The position numbers and the translations under genes are program-made. 64,000 bases of DNA, from the NCBI RefSeq assembly GCF_025698545.1, contig NC_068567.1, positions 682,001-746,000 of the forward strand, in the 5' to 3' direction. The notes under the pieces were generated by a model. That model was given only the letters and a program-made list of their open reading frames with translations. It ran no database searches and had not been told where the DNA came from. Shown here in pieces: positions 1-12,477 of the stretch (within the stretch, counting starts at the first letter, position 1; each line of letters starts with the position of its first letter). This DNA is from Gossypium raimondii (lineage: Eukaryota > Streptophyta > Magnoliopsida > Malvales > Malvaceae).

Positions 1-784
1 TCAGTTTCGCCGTTAAAGCATTCAAGTTTTGAGGTATCGAGGTCTGCTGATAATTCATATCATGCTCAAGCATTTCTCCCAAAATTCTTTTGACATTGAA
101 ATCATCCGAAACACACACCCAAAATCTTACATCAAAACGCCTTTCCACATCCACATCATGGTAAACTAGCCTTGCTAAAGTAGTTTTCCCGATACCCGCC
201 ATTCCAACTATAGGCACAACAGAGACAGTTCGATCATCTTGGGGACTGAGTAACATGTCAACAACTTTTGAGACATCATTTTTCCTTCCAACAATGTTTG
301 AGTCATCTAGGAAGGAGACTGTCTCCACATTTGATGGAATAAAAATTCTTTGATCTATGGCTAATTGTTGGAGACCATAGTCTTTGGCTATTTTGTTAAG
401 GTCGTCCAAGGAATTAAGGATGTCCTTAACTTTATTAGCCATGTTGTGCTGAAATGTGACAGTAGATGGAGTGTCTCGAAGCTTTCTCCACATCTGATCC
501 CCAATCTCCACTTTCCTTCTGAGAAACTCATAAGCAATCTCATCCAGGACCTCATCAGCCTCATAAGCAACATCTCTGAGCCTCTTCAACCAAAGCTTCA
601 CTGAGTTCATTTGCTTTTGGTTTCCCTCTGCATCTCGCAAGAAAGCTCCAATCATTTCTAGTGAGTTACCAAGCCTCTGCATCTCATCCTTGAAGCCCCA
701 TCCAAGGCTTATCATCTCAACCGCAACTGACGCCGCTTTTGACGCCACTTCTCCCACAACAGCACTAACGAAAGCTTCAGCCAT
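1..784 (-). CDS. CC-NB-LRR resistance protein, copy 1 (5' part, runs off left edge)
   Basis: This is the first about 261 codons of an NLR immune receptor read leftward from an ATG at 784-782. It aligns without any length difference to copy 2 (position 1 corresponds to 11240), and no stop was noticed. It contains the Rx-type coiled-coil (starting MAEAFVSAV), the linker, the P-loop GMAGIGKTT and the RNBS-A stretch ending in FWVCVSDDF. Family knowledge: the coiled-coil signals, and the NB-ARC domain switches between ADP and ATP forms inside the cell. Compared with copy 2 it has scattered substitutions, clustered near residues 95-105 after the coiled-coil. Kinase-2, GLPL, MHD and LRR parts lie outside the window, so whether the whole gene is functional cannot be judged. 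Confidence 0.85.
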   Translation of the reverse strand, partial: MAEAFVSAVVGEVASKAASVAVEMISLGWGFKDEMQRLGNSLEMIGAFLRDAEGNQKQMNSVKLWLKRLRDVAYEADEVLDEIAYEFLRRKVEIGDQMWRKLRDTPSTVTFQHNMANKVKDILNSLDDLNKIAKDYGLQQLAIDQRIFIPSNVETVSFLDDSNIVGRKNDVSKVVDMLLSPQDDRTVSVVPIVGMAGIGKTTLARLVYHDVDVERRFDVRFWVCVSDDFNVKRILGEMLEHDMNYQQTSIPQNLNALTAKL

Positions 785-1251
785 CTTCGCTTCAAAAATA
801 AAAAGCTTGAAATGTTAGGGAAAGCTCTTAACTCTATATCAAAGAGGCGAAGAACATTTGTAAATGAAAACGAAATTAAAGCAACAGATAATTGAAATTG
901 GTGAAAGATCATACCGGGTTAAGGAAACGGAATGCAGAAGAGAACTGAAGATGAATTGCTTTTGGTAATTTCAAACTGAAAGGTCCCCTCTTTGATGAAA
1001 AAAAGCAAAAACAAATCAATAAGCTTAGCACCCAAAGTCAAAAGTAAAGCAAAATAAAGCCATCAGCTGCCCCTTCTGACGAGAATTACGAAATACACGG
1101 CGTGATTAGGTGACCGACATGCTTCTATTATTGCTCGGCTTTTTACCCAATTAATATAAAATAATGGATCAATTTATTCAAATAACTATTTGATACATTT
1201 ACTCGACCAACCAGCGGCACCTCCTCCACTTTTCCCTATTATTAATCATGT
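785..1251 (-). promoter_or_regulatory. 5' leader and upstream region of NLR copy 1
   Basis: This upstream stretch is shared with copy 2 (12024-12477), and its proximal part with copy 3 (30192-30420). A candidate leader intron is visible on the minus strand. The donor is GGTATGATC near 915, and an acceptor AG lies just before the start codon. If this holds, the out-of-frame ATG at 912 is intronic. I see no convincing TATA box. The homology to the splicing-factor fragment begins at about 1252. Confidence 0.4.
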
Positions 1252-3518
1252 TTGGTTAGCAAACACATCCTATACTCATGATCAAAACTTTTTTTTAGTG
1301 CGTAATGTTTTAAGTAAATTATCTACATTTAATGCAATTTTTATTTAACTTACCCAATCGATTACCGACTGTTAGTAATAGTTTCATGTAGTATTGAAGA
1401 TAGAACAAGATTTTCTAAGGTGGGTAAAGGGTTAACAATATTGCATAGACGAAGAGGGTTAAGTGTCAGACTTGTTTAATGTTTTACTATATGTGAAGGT
1501 TCAAGATCCAAAATACGATGTTTATTTTAAGTTGTTGAAATCAGCAATTATAAGAACAATTGAGAGTCGATTTAATATGGAGGAAACCATATGGAGGAAA
1601 TCAAGCTGTCCGAATGAATTATTATCTCATGAAAAGATGGATGTGCTTGAACTTTCAGTTTTAGTTTTAAAATGGAATAGGCTTGTTCGAGAATATACCA
1701 TTGGGTAGTCAGTTTGACCTGCATCAATGCGAAGTTCCACATGATATCAATTTATGTTTGTAGAAGTGGGACTTGCTGTATTTTTCCTTTTTTTCACCTC
1801 AATTGTTGAAAATAAAATCGCCATTATTGAATCCCTTAACTCATGCTTTGGTGTAACCCTACAGATGTTTTGGCAAAAGCTAGTTTGCCTGATGATTCCA
1901 ACAGTAAAGGTATTTACAGTATTCATCACCAATTCATTTTTTTCGTATATCCGCATTAATTCTCAATCTAATTGATTCAAAGACTTCAAAGCCATTATCT
2001 GGAACTATTCAAATATCATTGCATTTTATTTAAAACAACACCTTACTAAAATACGTGAGCACCAAGGCTTCACTGTCTCATCAGTGCTTTCTGTCAATCT
2101 TGCTATCCACCTAACGCTTGTTATCACACCATCTCTGTTGTTGGCTGTAAGTGAATTATTGATTTTCAATCCAAATATTTGCAAAATCTATCATAATATG
2201 TATCTGAAAAGATTCAAAGATTGAAATAAAATTTTGGAAATGACTGATTGACTAATGTTTATAATTTTTTTGAATTAATATATATTGATTTTGTATTGTG
2301 AATATGATAATGAACGTATTTGTTCGTTAACAGAAGGTCCAAGTGGTTCGGGGAGTCGTCCATTTAAGTTATCGGTGATAATCTCAATTGTGAAGAAGAA
2401 ACGAGAGAAGAACGAAGAAAAAGTTGATGATGATACAAGCACTGGTCTCCTATCTTTGTGCCAAAACTACGACAAACGAGATGATAAGTAGTGGTACTTT
2501 ATTTTGGTGAATATCCTTGTATTGTCTTGTTTTAATGTTTGTATAGATTGTTAATTTGATTTTTTTAGTTAAATTTAACTATTAATCTTTTAAAAAGAGT
2601 TGAATCATCACTTTTATTAGAAATATTAACTAAAATACTATTTTTGATGATGTTGACGTGACAATTAGTGTGATAGTCAATGTATATTTCATATTGATAC
2701 GGCACTATTTATTTTATATATATTATATTGACAAATAATTTAAAAATAATAAAAATCAAGATTATAAAAATTATGAAGAGCATTAAAAAAAAAGAGAGAG
2801 CTAGAATAGATTGCCATGCAAATTGTTATGTTTAAAAATTGTAATGTTTTAGTCAGTATTTCTACTATAAACAATAAGTTGACTCTATTTTGAAAAATTG
2901 GTGGTGAAATATACCTCTTTCTAAAAGGTTAAGGGTTAAATTTAGCTAAAAAAGTAATAGTCATATTAATAAAAATGTAAATATTTGTTAAATTAATCAT
3001 TAAGCAAAAATAAAAGGTCAATTTATCTATTAGTTGTTTGGTTACTTTTCAAATATTGAAATTTCAATCTTAATTTAAATAGTAACAGTTAAATTTACTT
3101 GGTTGAGTTTTATCATTAATGCGTAAAGTTGTCAAATTAATTCATATTTTTCATTTGGATATTTTACTTTTCAATTTTTGAAAATTTAATCTTGGTGTAA
3201 ACAAGATCTATTAAATTTATTAATTATTTTTGAGTAATAAATGAAAATAATAAGTTGACATATCATTTCATGTGTATTACATAAATTTTACAACTAAAAA
3301 GATATAGGAAATAAAATGGACCCAACTAAAGTATAAAAATAAAATCTATAATTTACGGATAATATAAGGACTAATAGTACAATTTAAACTAATAAAAACA
3401 GTTTAAACACATCATGGCGGTGTATCACAGGATAAGACTTATAAAAGTTCCTGCATACGACCGCAGAGAATCTTTAATTCATTATTGGTCACTGTTTAAA
3501 CATTTCTCCAGCATTTTC
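1252..3518 (+). pseudogene. Truncated copy 1 of the YJU2 3' half plus downstream flank
   Basis: This stretch parallels 35244-37925: intron 6, exon 7, intron 7, exon 8 and about 1.3 kb of the downstream intergenic region of the whole YJU2-like gene. The first six exons are absent, so no zinc-finger region can be made. Around 1852-1855 some 40 bp are missing relative to the parent. The loss includes the exon 7 acceptor and exon start, and it is flanked by a short GT microhomology. The exon 8 equivalent (about 2332-2491) is still open and ends in TAG, with residues such as VKKKREKNEEKVDDD. The parent's AACCGGT-type insertion in intron 7 is absent here. It is a host-gene fragment carried by segmental duplication and is probably not functional. 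Confidence 0.8.
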
Positions 3519-6500
3519 GAGAAAGAATTCAGTCTTAAAAGTGCTAAAGAAGTTCGGAAATTTCCTACGACTACGGAACCTTATTCAGAGGCAACTCACT
3601 CAGCAAATTACAGCTTCAGTCCTATACTTCTAACTAAATAACTTTCCCTCTAAATCATTTCCCCTTCAAAGCTTAGATCCAAGCTGATGAACACAATTCA
3701 GTTTACTTACAGTTTTGCACTAAAAAAGTAGTTCCTGACTTAACAAATAAAATGCTCTTCAATTTCTACAATTAACCTACACAAATCGTTCACTATATAT
3801 GCATAAAAGGGGCGTTCAAGTACAATCAATGACATTCACTAATCCCACTAAAAACATCTTCCTGTCATCAAATTCCTTGAAGATCAAATCTTCTATTTAA
3901 GAGAACTTTGATTGTATTGAAACAATCTTTACTTGGCTTGATTCTCGCATGTAAAGTCTGCACTGACGTACCACCGTTGAAGCTGACAATTATAATCGGC
4001 ACAAACAAGCTCTCTTTGATATAAATACAGGGCAGCCAACTTTTTTTTTCTGATGATTTTGGATTATGACATGGAAGCTCAAATCTTCAACTTAGCTAGA
4101 TACATAGATGCGAGCTCATTTTCCTGCTAAAATCCAAGCACAGTATTTATGATAAACTAAGTTACTATTTTTAATTCCAAGGCAATCCAATTGGTGAACT
4201 CAATAAGTTCTAGCTCCTAGAAATTCTACGAGGGAAAAGTACCTTTGTGAATAGCTTTTCTAATCAAATCTGGTGCTGGTCCTCTTCGATCATGGCTAAG
4301 GCCTTCTAGCTTACTACCCCTTCAGATGAAGCAAAATCATATATCTTTACATGAACAAAAAAAATTTTACCCTTGGATTTGAATTTTAGTTGTTTTATCA
4401 CTGACCTATGTGAAGCATGTCAGGATAAAGGCATGGGTTAAGAAAGAGAATGGTGGTAAAGTGGCAAGATGCTGCAACGAACAAGCATACAATATGTTGT
4501 CAAGGACAGGTGATTTGGTAGCCAAGGTTAGTTCCATAAAGGGGTGGCAATTGTAAGTGCTTCCGTCAGGAGCAAAACAAGAATGGCTTTCAGGAACAGA
4601 ACTAAATTCTGGTCGGATATCACGAGAAACCTTATTCACAATTCTTGATGCTTCAGACAAGTAGGAAAAACACTTGGGTGATGTTGCATGACTGAAGACA
4701 ACAAGGCAAAAGAAGTGGTCAAAATGCATAAACAACGATAATTACCTAGTGAGTTGATATTTGAAAATTTTTCGTAATCAGTCTTCCTGTTTAGTTGACT
4801 TACTATAATAGTTGATGCCTTCTGGAAAAATGCAGCTTTTGCCTAGCTGATTTGTCAGAAACATTTTATGTACAGCAAAACGAAATCTGTACAAGTAGTC
4901 ACAGATGACTTGGACCTTTTCTGCGACTGCAATCAAACACAGCTCAATAGCATCAAGTAGTCACACCATTCATGTATGGTGTATGAGCTTTTCCAATACC
5001 CCATGTATGGTGCTGGGCCCCTCTGGTCTTGGCTGAGGCCTTTTAGCTCACTAGCTCATCTAATAAAGCAAAATCATAAATCTTTACGTAGAGAAAAAAA
5101 GTTTAATCCTCAGATTAAAATTTAAGTTGGTCATCACTCATCAGTGACCTATCTGAAGCATGCCTGGATCTCTCTTATCGAAGATTCTTGCAAGAGACTT
5201 CCTCTATGATCTTAAGTAACACCACTTCTCTGCAGGGAGACACTTTGCCTGCCAATATGCAAAAGGCTAGGCTAAGAAAGAGAATGGTGGTAAAGCAGCA
5301 AGATATGATGAACAAGCATATGATATGTTTGTCAAGGACAACTGACTTGGAGAAACATGTAACAAGCTTAGTACCATAACGGGTGGCTATCCTAAGTGCT
5401 TCCATCAGAAGCTAAACAATAATGAGACTCAGAAACAAAGCTAAATTCCAGTCGGATGTCATGAGAACCCTTATTCATAATCCTTGATGCTTCAGACAAG
5501 TAGGAGATATATTTAGCAAATGTTGCATGACCAAAGACAATACAAACAAGTTAAAATAAGTGATCAAAATGCATAAACAATGATAATTACCTAGTGAGTT
5601 GAGTTTTGAAAACATTTCTTAAGCAGTATTCTTGTTTTGTTGACCTACTATAATAGTTGACGCCTTCTGGAAAACAGAAAAAGAACGGAGGTAAAGCAGC
5701 AAGATAGGCTGGCTGCAATGAACAAGTACGTGATATGTTGTAAAGAACTGCTGATTTGGGTAAAAATGGAACAAGGATGGTAGTACCATAACTTCCATTG
5801 GAAGCAAACTAAGAATGGGCTTCAAGAAGACAAGAACGTTAATGAATACCTCACAGATGTGATAGAGCTTTATATGTACTAATCCTTAATGCTTCAGATA
5901 AGTTGCCAAACCAAAGACTTCATAAGCAAGGTAAAACAAGTGGTCAAAACACAAAGAATGTTCAATTATATAGTTTGTTAAAATTTGAAATAAATTTTTA
6001 AGTAGTCTTCATCCAAGAAAAACTAAAAGTTAATAAATTGAAGCAGTGTCATCAATTACATGGAAAAGAAATTGTGACCAGGACTTACTTTTCAATGGAT
6101 AAATTTAGTTTCTACGTTCTCTCTATGACTGATGAGTCTTTGAGCTGTACAAGCTAATTAGTGAATCCTGCAAAATAAAGCCAAAAAATCTGACATATGG
6201 ATTAATCAACCAAATTTGTGAACAAATAACCTTTTATTTTTTAAAAAGAATAAATAAAAAATCCTACTAAGTTGAAGGGAAATATCTTGTCTAAATGGAG
6301 AAATCGACCAAAAACTTGAAAGAATTGCCAAAATGACTATATATACAAAGGGACTTCTCATATCCATGAAATGTTTATCCAAGCAAAATTAAAAGGTTGT
6401 CTACTAAAATGCAAAGATAATCACAGGAAGAATGAACTGATGTAAATTGCATTAAAAAGAAATGGGGATAAAAAGCGAACTTACTTTTCTATCTATATAT

Positions 6501-6719
6501 TTACTTCTGAGACGATAAGTCTATGAATCATTCATATCCATCCAAATCCTGTAATGGTCTGGCGAAAATGCCCCCATAAAATGGAAGTTTAGTTTGAAAC
6601 TAGACAAAAGAGTTTAGGAGGAAAAGAACAAGGAGAATAATTATAAGAAGAATTTAGAGAAAATGACATTCTTTTATCAAAAGCAAAAAGTACAGGTGTT
6701 TTGGTTTCAGATATTGAAC
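3519..6719. repeat. 3' flank of NLR copy 2 with diverged tandem repeats
   Basis: No gene is recognised here. The stretch holds an old tandem repeat. Blocks at about 4240-4760 and 4980-5605 share strings such as AAGAAAGAGAATGGTGGTAAAG and the end GATAATTACCTAGTGAGTTGA. A shorter third block lies at about 5680-5965. The same arrangement recurs at about 20495-23546 behind copy 3. Read on the minus strand, the block ends contain CTAG|GTAATT and AA|GTAAGT, which resemble splice donors. The blocks could therefore be former or present 3' exons (coding or untranslated) of the NLR. A 109-codon minus-strand frame at 4406-4735 has no recognised domain. Confidence 0.55.
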
Positions 6720-9700
6720 TTACCGCTTGCACATAATTGAGATTCTACAAATGTGGGAAATCTTGGACCACTCAGGACCGCTTTCCTTGGAACATCTTGC
6801 CTCTAATCGAGGACACTCTGAAATTATAAATGTTGTTAATTTGGAGAGGCTTCGCATAACACGTTCAGAAGGCAGATACATGAGCTTATCACATGAAACG
6901 ATTCTCAGACACTTTAAATAGGAGAGGTTTCCCAACCAATCAGGCAAGGCTTCTATGCCGTGAAACCTCTGTATCTCCAGTTCTTCAAGGGCAGTGAGGC
7001 GTAGGAGTTGGTAAGGAAGAGAACGTAGCTTTTCCCATCCAAGCAAACGCAATTCTTGAAGTCTGAGATGTTGGATGGAATCCATACCTGGGAATTCTTC
7101 TAGCTCTTCTGAGAAACCACCAATATCTAACCTTCTCAAGAAATCAAGGCGGCCAAGGAGGTCAATTGGAATGCTCCTCAATGTTGGACACCTTTTGATT
7201 GTTAAATGACGAAGAAAATCCATGTCCCCCAGACTTTCTGGAATCGATCTTAGATCAGGCAAATCAGATAGTGTCAGACTCTGAAGATAACGGTTGGGTT
7301 GCAGCAAATCTGGTAACAGACGAGTTAAGCCTTCGCCTACTCCAGTGAAGTCTAATTCCGTGAGATAAGCATTATGTATTCTTGGAATGGGCCCCAAATT
7401 CGGGCAGTTCACTATCCTCAATTTTCTGAGACGAGTGAAGGTAAGCAGTGCATCTCCCATTTGGCTTAATTTTTTACATGCAATAATTTCAAGCACTTGG
7501 AGAGTTGAGTTCCTTCCTGTTATTCGAACAATTTCCAGATTGTTGCAGTCTGATATATTTAAAATATGAAGAGAGGAAAATCCTATTAAATCTGGAATGG
7601 AATTTAAGTTACCACAATGGGATAGCTTTAACTTTTTGAGGTAAGTGGCGGTAGACAGCCCGTTTCCTATCTTGCTTAATTTAGGACACCAAGAAATGAG
7701 AAACTTTTCAAGAGATAAACATCTTTCTCTTATAGGAATAGTTTTCAGTTCGTGGCAGTTTGATATATCTAAAATTCGGAGAGAGGAAATTCCTTCTAAA
7801 TCTGGAATGAAATTTAAATTAGCACAACCAATTGGCTTTACTTTTTCAAGACTAGTGGAGGTAGACAACCGGTCTCCTATCTTGCTTAATTTTGGACATG
7901 AGAAATCGTAAAGCTTTTCAAGAGATGAACATCTTCCTCTTACCGGAATAGTTTCCAGTTCGTGGCAGTCTGATATATTTAAAATTCGGAGAGAGGAAAA
8001 TCCTATCAAATCTGGAATGGAATTTAAATTAGCACAATCATTTAGCTTTAATTCTTCAAGACTAGTGGAGGTAGACAACCCATCTCCTATCTTGCTTAAT
8101 TTTGGACACGAGGAAACGTGAAGCTTTTCAAGAGATGAACATCTTCCTCTAATTGGAACAATTTCCAATTCGTGGCAGCCTGATATATCTAAAATTCGGA
8201 GAGAGGAAATTTCTTCCAAATCTGGAATGGAACTTAAATTAGCACAACCACTTAACTTTAATTCTTCAAGAATAGTGGAGGTAGACATCCCGTCTCCTAT
8301 CTTGCTTAATTTTGGACACGAGGAAACGTGAAGCTTTTCAAGAGATGAACATCTTCCTCTTATCAGAACAGTTTCCAATTCGTGGCAGTCTGATATATCT
8401 AAAATTTGGAGAGAGGAAAATCCTTCCAAATCTGGAATGGAACTTAAATTAGAACAACCGCTTAGCTTTAATTCTTCAAGAATAGTGGAGGTAGACAACC
8501 CGTCTCCTATCTTGCTTAATTTTGGACACGAGGAAACGTGAAGCTTTTCAAGAGATGAACATCTTCCTTCTATCGGAACAGTTTCCAGCTCGTGACAGTC
8601 TAATATATCTAAAATTCGGAGAGAGGAAAATCCTTCCAAATCTGGAATGGAACTGAAATTAGAACAACCACTTAGCTTTAATTCTTCAAGACTAGTGGAG
8701 GTAGACAACCCATCTCCAATCTTGCTTAATTTTGGACACAAGGAAACATGAAGCTTTTTAAGAGATGAATATCTTCCTCTTATCGGAATAGTTTCTAGTT
8801 TGTGGCAGTTTAATATATCTAAAATTAGGAGAGAAGAAAATCCTACCAAATCTGGAATGGAACTTAAATTAGCACAACCACCTAGCTTTAATTCTTCAAG
8901 ACTAGTGGAGGTAGACAGCCAGTCTCCGATCTTGCATAATTTTGGACATGAGGAAATGTGAAGCTTTTCAAGAGATGGACATCTTCCTCTTATCGGAATA
9001 GTTTCCAGTTCGTGGCAGTCTGATATATCTAAAATTCGGAGAGAGGAAAATTCTTCCAAATCTGGAATGAAACTTAATTTGGCACAATCACTTAGCTTTA
9101 ATTCTGCAAGACAAATGGAGGTAGACAACCCCTCTCCAATCTTGCTTAATCCATTGCACTTAGAAATGCAAAATTCTTTAAGAGATGAACATATTCCTGC
9201 TATTGGAAAAATTCCCAAGCTTCCGCAATCAGAAACATAGACACTTCGAAGAGCGGAAAAGCCATTTAAATTTGGAATTGAGAACAAATCTCCACACTTC
9301 ACTATAGTCAGCTCCTCAAGAACCGTGGAAGTAGCTAGTCCATCCCCGATACTGCTTAATCGTGAACAATCCTCAATACAGAGCTTTTTAAGAGATAAAC
9401 ATTGTCCCGTCAGGGGAACACTTTCCAATAAGGGGCAGTTAGAAACAAGCAACTCTTCTAAGCAAGGAAACATGATTGCTGCTGTCGTTGCTGTCCATTC
9501 TTCCAAATTTCTCATTTGTCGTAGGATGAATGTTTTTAATGCAGGAAACACCTCAATCTCACATTGACTACTTCCATCGCAATAAAACTCATTACCGATG
9601 CGTTTCAGCTGCTCCATATTCCTCAGTGCAAGAAACTTGAGACTCTGCAGTTGGCCCAATGGTGGAAGACATTTACAATTGATGCAATTGTTTAATTCCA

Positions 9701-12023
9701 ACTCCATCAAATTGTCAAGAAGCAGTGAACCAATATTAGAACCATGAACAGGTCTTGACATCCAAGATGGGAGATTTTCTCCTCCATAATTCCAAACAAT
9801 TAAGCTTTGCAAACCTGAGGGGGGTTGAAGACCTTCCAGCACTTCCTCACAGGTGTCATTGCTAAATTTTGACCATTCAAATATTACCTTGCACAATTTT
9901 GTTTTAAGCCGTAGATTTGCTTTGCCAGCCTCTTCCTTGTCTCTAACACTTTGAAGATCGCATATCTTCAATTGTCCACCAAGTTCGTTGAGGCATTCTA
10001 GAGCATCGAGATGAAGTTCGTTATCCCTAACAAAAAACATTGGCAATGTTTGGAGAGAAGTTAGGTGTCGAAGCTCAATTGGTTGAGAACTTTGCTGGTC
10101 AAAATGGATGTGCTTCAGGCTTATCAAATTTCTCAATCCATCTGGAAATGCGATTTCCCTACAACCCATGAACCTTAATGTTTGTAACATGTAGAGTTTG
10201 GTTATGGATTGAGGCAGCACTTTGGTAGAAGTCTTCGAGATGTCCATATACCTCAAGTGCTTCAATTCGCCGAGGGAAGCAGGCAACTCAAGAATATAAT
10301 CAGCACCGGAAAATTTTAGGACTCGTAAGCTTGTGAAGGTTCTTGACAATTTCTTGAACACATCAATCTCTGAGAACAAAGAGTGCAATTTTGGAGCAAC
10401 AGCTGTTAAAATTATTGGTAAGGATTCCCCATCATAACCAATACTGAGATGCCGAATATGAGAAACTTCATCTGTGATGGAAATCGAATTTTCTTGGAAA
10501 ATCAAAGTCTCAAATTTTGAGACAGACAAAGCCAGGTCATGCACCAAGTCATGCATCTTGCATGTCAAAATATTTCCGCACCTGTCCTTCCCCACATCTT
10601 GGAATAAGGAATTTGATAACAATTCATGGAAATATCTGTTACCAGTATCCATCATTTCTTTAGAAGCGCCAAGAAATCCTTCAGCCATCCAGAGTTGGAT
10701 TAATTGCTCCTTTCTAAAGCAAAAATCTTTAGGAAACATGGCGCAGTATGCAAAACACTTCTTCAAACATGGAGAAGACAAGTGGTCGAAACTTAACCTC
10801 AGCACGCTATAAACCGAATCCCATACATCACTTTTTTGAATTTTCAACCATGCACCCCGACTCCTTTCAATTTTGCGCATTGTCCCTCCAATAACTTTTG
10901 CTGCTAAAGGCATACCGTGACATTGTTTAGCAATTTCCTCGCCAATTAACACTAAGCTTGGAGATATTGGGGAGTCTCCACATGCTTTTTCTTTAATTAT
11001 GGACCAGCACTCCTCATCTTTTAATTTTCCAGGCTGATGCCTTTGATTAGGAAGTGTTTCCACTTTTAATGCCACATCTTCAATGCGGGTTGTTACAATA
11101 ACTTTATTCCCCCGATTCTTATTAACCCCTTCCAAACACCACATTAGTTCATCCCATTGTTCAACATTCCACACATCATCAAGTACAAGAAGATATTTGA
11201 TCTGTTCATTTCCCCTTTTGGCCTGCTCAATCTTCCCCTTCAGTTTCGCCGTTAAAGCATTCAAGTTTTGAGGTATCGAGGTGTGCTGATAATTCATATC
11301 ATGCTCCAGTATTTCTCTTAAAATTCTTTTGACATTGAAATCATCCGAAACACACACCCAAAATCTTACATCAAAACGCCTTTCCACATCCACATCATGG
11401 TAAACTAGCCTTGCTAAAGTAGTTTTCCCGATACCCGCCATTCCAACTATAGGCACAACAGAGACAGTTCGATCATCTTGGGGACTGACTAACATGTCAG
11501 CAACTTTTGAGACATCATTTTTCTTTCCAACAATGTTTGAGTCATCCAGGAAGGAGACTGTCTCCACATTTGATGGAATAAAAATTCTTTGATCTACGGC
11601 CAACTGTTGAAGACCATAGTCTTTGGCTATTTTGTTAAGGTCGTCCAAGGAAGTAAGGATGTCCTTAACTTTATTAGCCATGTTGTGCTGAAATGTGACA
11701 GTAGATGGAAGGTCTCGTACCTTTCTCAACATCTGATCCCCAGTCTCCACCTTCTTTCTGAGAAACTCATAAGCAATCTCATCCAGGACCTCATCAGCCT
11801 CATAAGCAACATCTCTGAGCCTCTTCAACCAAAGCTTCACTGAGTTCATTTGCTTTTGGTTTCCCTCTGCATCTCGCAAGAAAGCTCCAATCATTTCTAG
11901 TGAGTTACCAAGCCTCTGCATCTCATCCTTGAAGCCCCATCCAAGGCTTATCATCTCAACCGCAACTGACGCCGCTTTTGACGCCACTTCTCCCATAACA
12001 GCACTAACGAAAGCTTCAGCCAT
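6720..12023 (-). CDS. CC-NB-LRR (NLR) disease-resistance protein, copy 2, apparently intact
   Basis: A single 1767-codon frame encodes an intracellular immune receptor of the CC-NB-LRR class. Visible in order: coiled-coil with an EDVID-like stretch (YEADEVLDE, about 74-82); P-loop GMAGIGKTT (194-202); RNBS-A (FWVCVSDDF); kinase-2 LLVLDDVW (278-285); RNBS-B VIVTTR (308-313); GMPLA (370-374); [14 protein letters not shown] (423-431); MHD (490-492); and then a very long LRR region from about 530 to the end. All nucleotide-binding motifs are present. The length is well above the 900-1400 residues common in the class because the LRR holds an exact 210-bp tandem repeat. The ATG gives the usual MAEAFVSAV start and is shared by all three copies. 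The stop lies inside CGGTAAGT, a good splice-donor context, so the C-terminus may vary by splicing. Recognition specificity cannot be told from sequence. Confidence 0.92.
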   Translation of the reverse strand: MAEAFVSAVMGEVASKAASVAVEMISLGWGFKDEMQRLGNSLEMIGAFLRDAEGNQKQMNSVKLWLKRLRDVAYEADEVLDEIAYEFLRKKVETGDQMLRKVRDLPSTVTFQHNMANKVKDILTSLDDLNKIAKDYGLQQLAVDQRIFIPSNVETVSFLDDSNIVGKKNDVSKVADMLVSPQDDRTVSVVPIVGMAGIGKTTLARLVYHDVDVERRFDVRFWVCVSDDFNVKRILREILEHDMNYQHTSIPQNLNALTAKLKGKIEQAKRGNEQIKYLLVLDDVWNVEQWDELMWCLEGVNKNRGNKVIVTTRIEDVALKVETLPNQRHQPGKLKDEECWSIIKEKACGDSPISPSLVLIGEEIAKQCHGMPLAAKVIGGTMRKIERSRGAWLKIQKSDVWDSVYSVLRLSFDHLSSPCLKKCFAYCAMFPKDFCFRKEQLIQLWMAEGFLGASKEMMDTGNRYFHELLSNSLFQDVGKDRCGNILTCKMHDLVHDLALSVSKFETLIFQENSISITDEVSHIRHLSIGYDGESLPIILTAVAPKLHSLFSEIDVFKKLSRTFTSLRVLKFSGADYILELPASLGELKHLRYMDISKTSTKVLPQSITKLYMLQTLRFMGCREIAFPDGLRNLISLKHIHFDQQSSQPIELRHLTSLQTLPMFFVRDNELHLDALECLNELGGQLKICDLQSVRDKEEAGKANLRLKTKLCKVIFEWSKFSNDTCEEVLEGLQPPSGLQSLIVWNYGGENLPSWMSRPVHGSNIGSLLLDNLMELELNNCINCKCLPPLGQLQSLKFLALRNMEQLKRIGNEFYCDGSSQCEIEVFPALKTFILRQMRNLEEWTATTAAIMFPCLEELLVSNCPLLESVPLTGQCLSLKKLCIEDCSRLSSIGDGLATSTVLEELTIVKCGDLFSIPNLNGFSALRSVYVSDCGSLGIFPIAGICSSLKEFCISKCNGLSKIGEGLSTSICLAELKLSDCAKLSFIPDLEEFSSLRILDISDCHELETIPIRGRCPSLEKLHISSCPKLCKIGDWLSTSTSLEELKLGGCANLSSIPDLVGFSSLLILDILNCHKLETIPIRGRYSSLKKLHVSLCPKLSKIGDGLSTSTSLEELKLSGCSNFSSIPDLEGFSSLRILDILDCHELETVPIEGRCSSLEKLHVSSCPKLSKIGDGLSTSTILEELKLSGCSNLSSIPDLEGFSSLQILDISDCHELETVLIRGRCSSLEKLHVSSCPKLSKIGDGMSTSTILEELKLSGCANLSSIPDLEEISSLRILDISGCHELEIVPIRGRCSSLEKLHVSSCPKLSKIGDGLSTSTSLEELKLNDCANLNSIPDLIGFSSLRILNISDCHELETIPVRGRCSSLEKLYDFSCPKLSKIGDRLSTSTSLEKVKPIGCANLNFIPDLEGISSLRILDISNCHELKTIPIRERCLSLEKFLISWCPKLSKIGNGLSTATYLKKLKLSHCGNLNSIPDLIGFSSLHILNISDCNNLEIVRITGRNSTLQVLEIIACKKLSQMGDALLTFTRLRKLRIVNCPNLGPIPRIHNAYLTELDFTGVGEGLTRLLPDLLQPNRYLQSLTLSDLPDLRSIPESLGDMDFLRHLTIKRCPTLRSIPIDLLGRLDFLRRLDIGGFSEELEEFPGMDSIQHLRLQELRLLGWEKLRSLPYQLLRLTALEELEIQRFHGIEALPDWLGNLSYLKCLRIVSCDKLMYLPSERVMRSLSKLTTFIISECPRLEARCSKESGPEWSKISHICRISIMCKR
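7570..9290 (-). repeat. 210-bp tandem repeat inside the LRR of NLR copy 2
   Basis: The anchor TCTGGAATGG (plus strand) recurs at 7591, 7801, 8011, 8221, 8431, 8641, 8851 and 9061, with a diverged version at 9271. The spacing is always exactly 210 bp. Each unit encodes 70 residues, or three LRRs of about 23 residues, with phrases such as [28 protein letters not shown] and [19 protein letters not shown]. The array is in frame, so gain or loss of units lengthens or shortens the recognition surface without breaking the protein. Confidence 0.93.
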
Positions 12024-12477
12024 CTTCGCTTCAAAACTAAAAAGATTGAAATGTTAGGGAAAGCTATTAACTCTATATCAAAGAAGTGAAGAACATTTGT
12101 AAATGAAAACGACATTAAGGCAACAGATAATTGAAATGTGTGGAAGATCATACCGAGTTAAGGAAACGGAATGCAGAAGTGAACTGAAGATGAATTGCTT
12201 TTGGTAATTGAAAACTGAAAGGTCCCCTCTTTGATGAAAAAAAGCAAAAACATATGAATGAGCTTGGCACCCAAAGTCAAAAAGTAAAGCAAAATAAAGC
12301 CATCAGCTGCCCCTTCTGACGCAAATTACGAAATACACGGCGAGATTCGGTGACAGACATGCTTCAATTATTGCTTCTAATATTGCTCGGCTTTTTACCC
12401 AATTAATGTAAAATAATGAATCAATTATCGAAGTAGGATATGAAACCTCCTCCACTTTTCCCTATTATTAATCATGT
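12024..12477 (-). promoter_or_regulatory. 5' leader and upstream region of NLR copy 2
   Basis: Closely matches 785-1251. It carries the same candidate leader intron on the minus strand (donor GGTATGATC near 12154, acceptor just before the ATG at 12023). The two upstream regions differ by small indels around 12370-12450. The homology to the splicing-factor fragment starts at about 12478. No clear TATA box was found. Confidence 0.4.

Noticed and set aside
2600-3400. AT-rich stretch considered as a separate transposon
   Set aside because: It matches the downstream flank of the parent YJU2 gene (about 36880-37820) along its whole length, so it travelled with the segmental duplication and has no borders of its own.
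5175-5405. Minus-strand 76-codon frame with a hydrophobic stretch, also at 21946-22236
   Set aside because: It lies in a diverged tandem block, has no recognised domain, and the sister block keeps a different frame. The hydrophobicity is a by-product of T-rich sequence.
7570-9290. Regularly spaced repeats that could suggest a satellite or CRISPR-like array
   Set aside because: The repeats are in frame, encode LRRs and lie within one long NLR exon. There are no unique spacers between short repeats.
10474-10812. Plus-strand open frame of 112 codons inside NLR copy 2, also present at 28642-28980
   Set aside because: It is antisense to the NB-ARC coding region. Its openness and conservation follow from the conserved NLR codons on the other strand.
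11951-12151. Out-of-frame upstream ORF of 66 codons overlapping the NLR start, also seen at 712-912
   Set aside because: The ATG falls in a GGTATGATC context that looks like a leader-intron donor, and the frame mostly reads antisense-like sequence across the NLR start. Copy 3 does not keep it.
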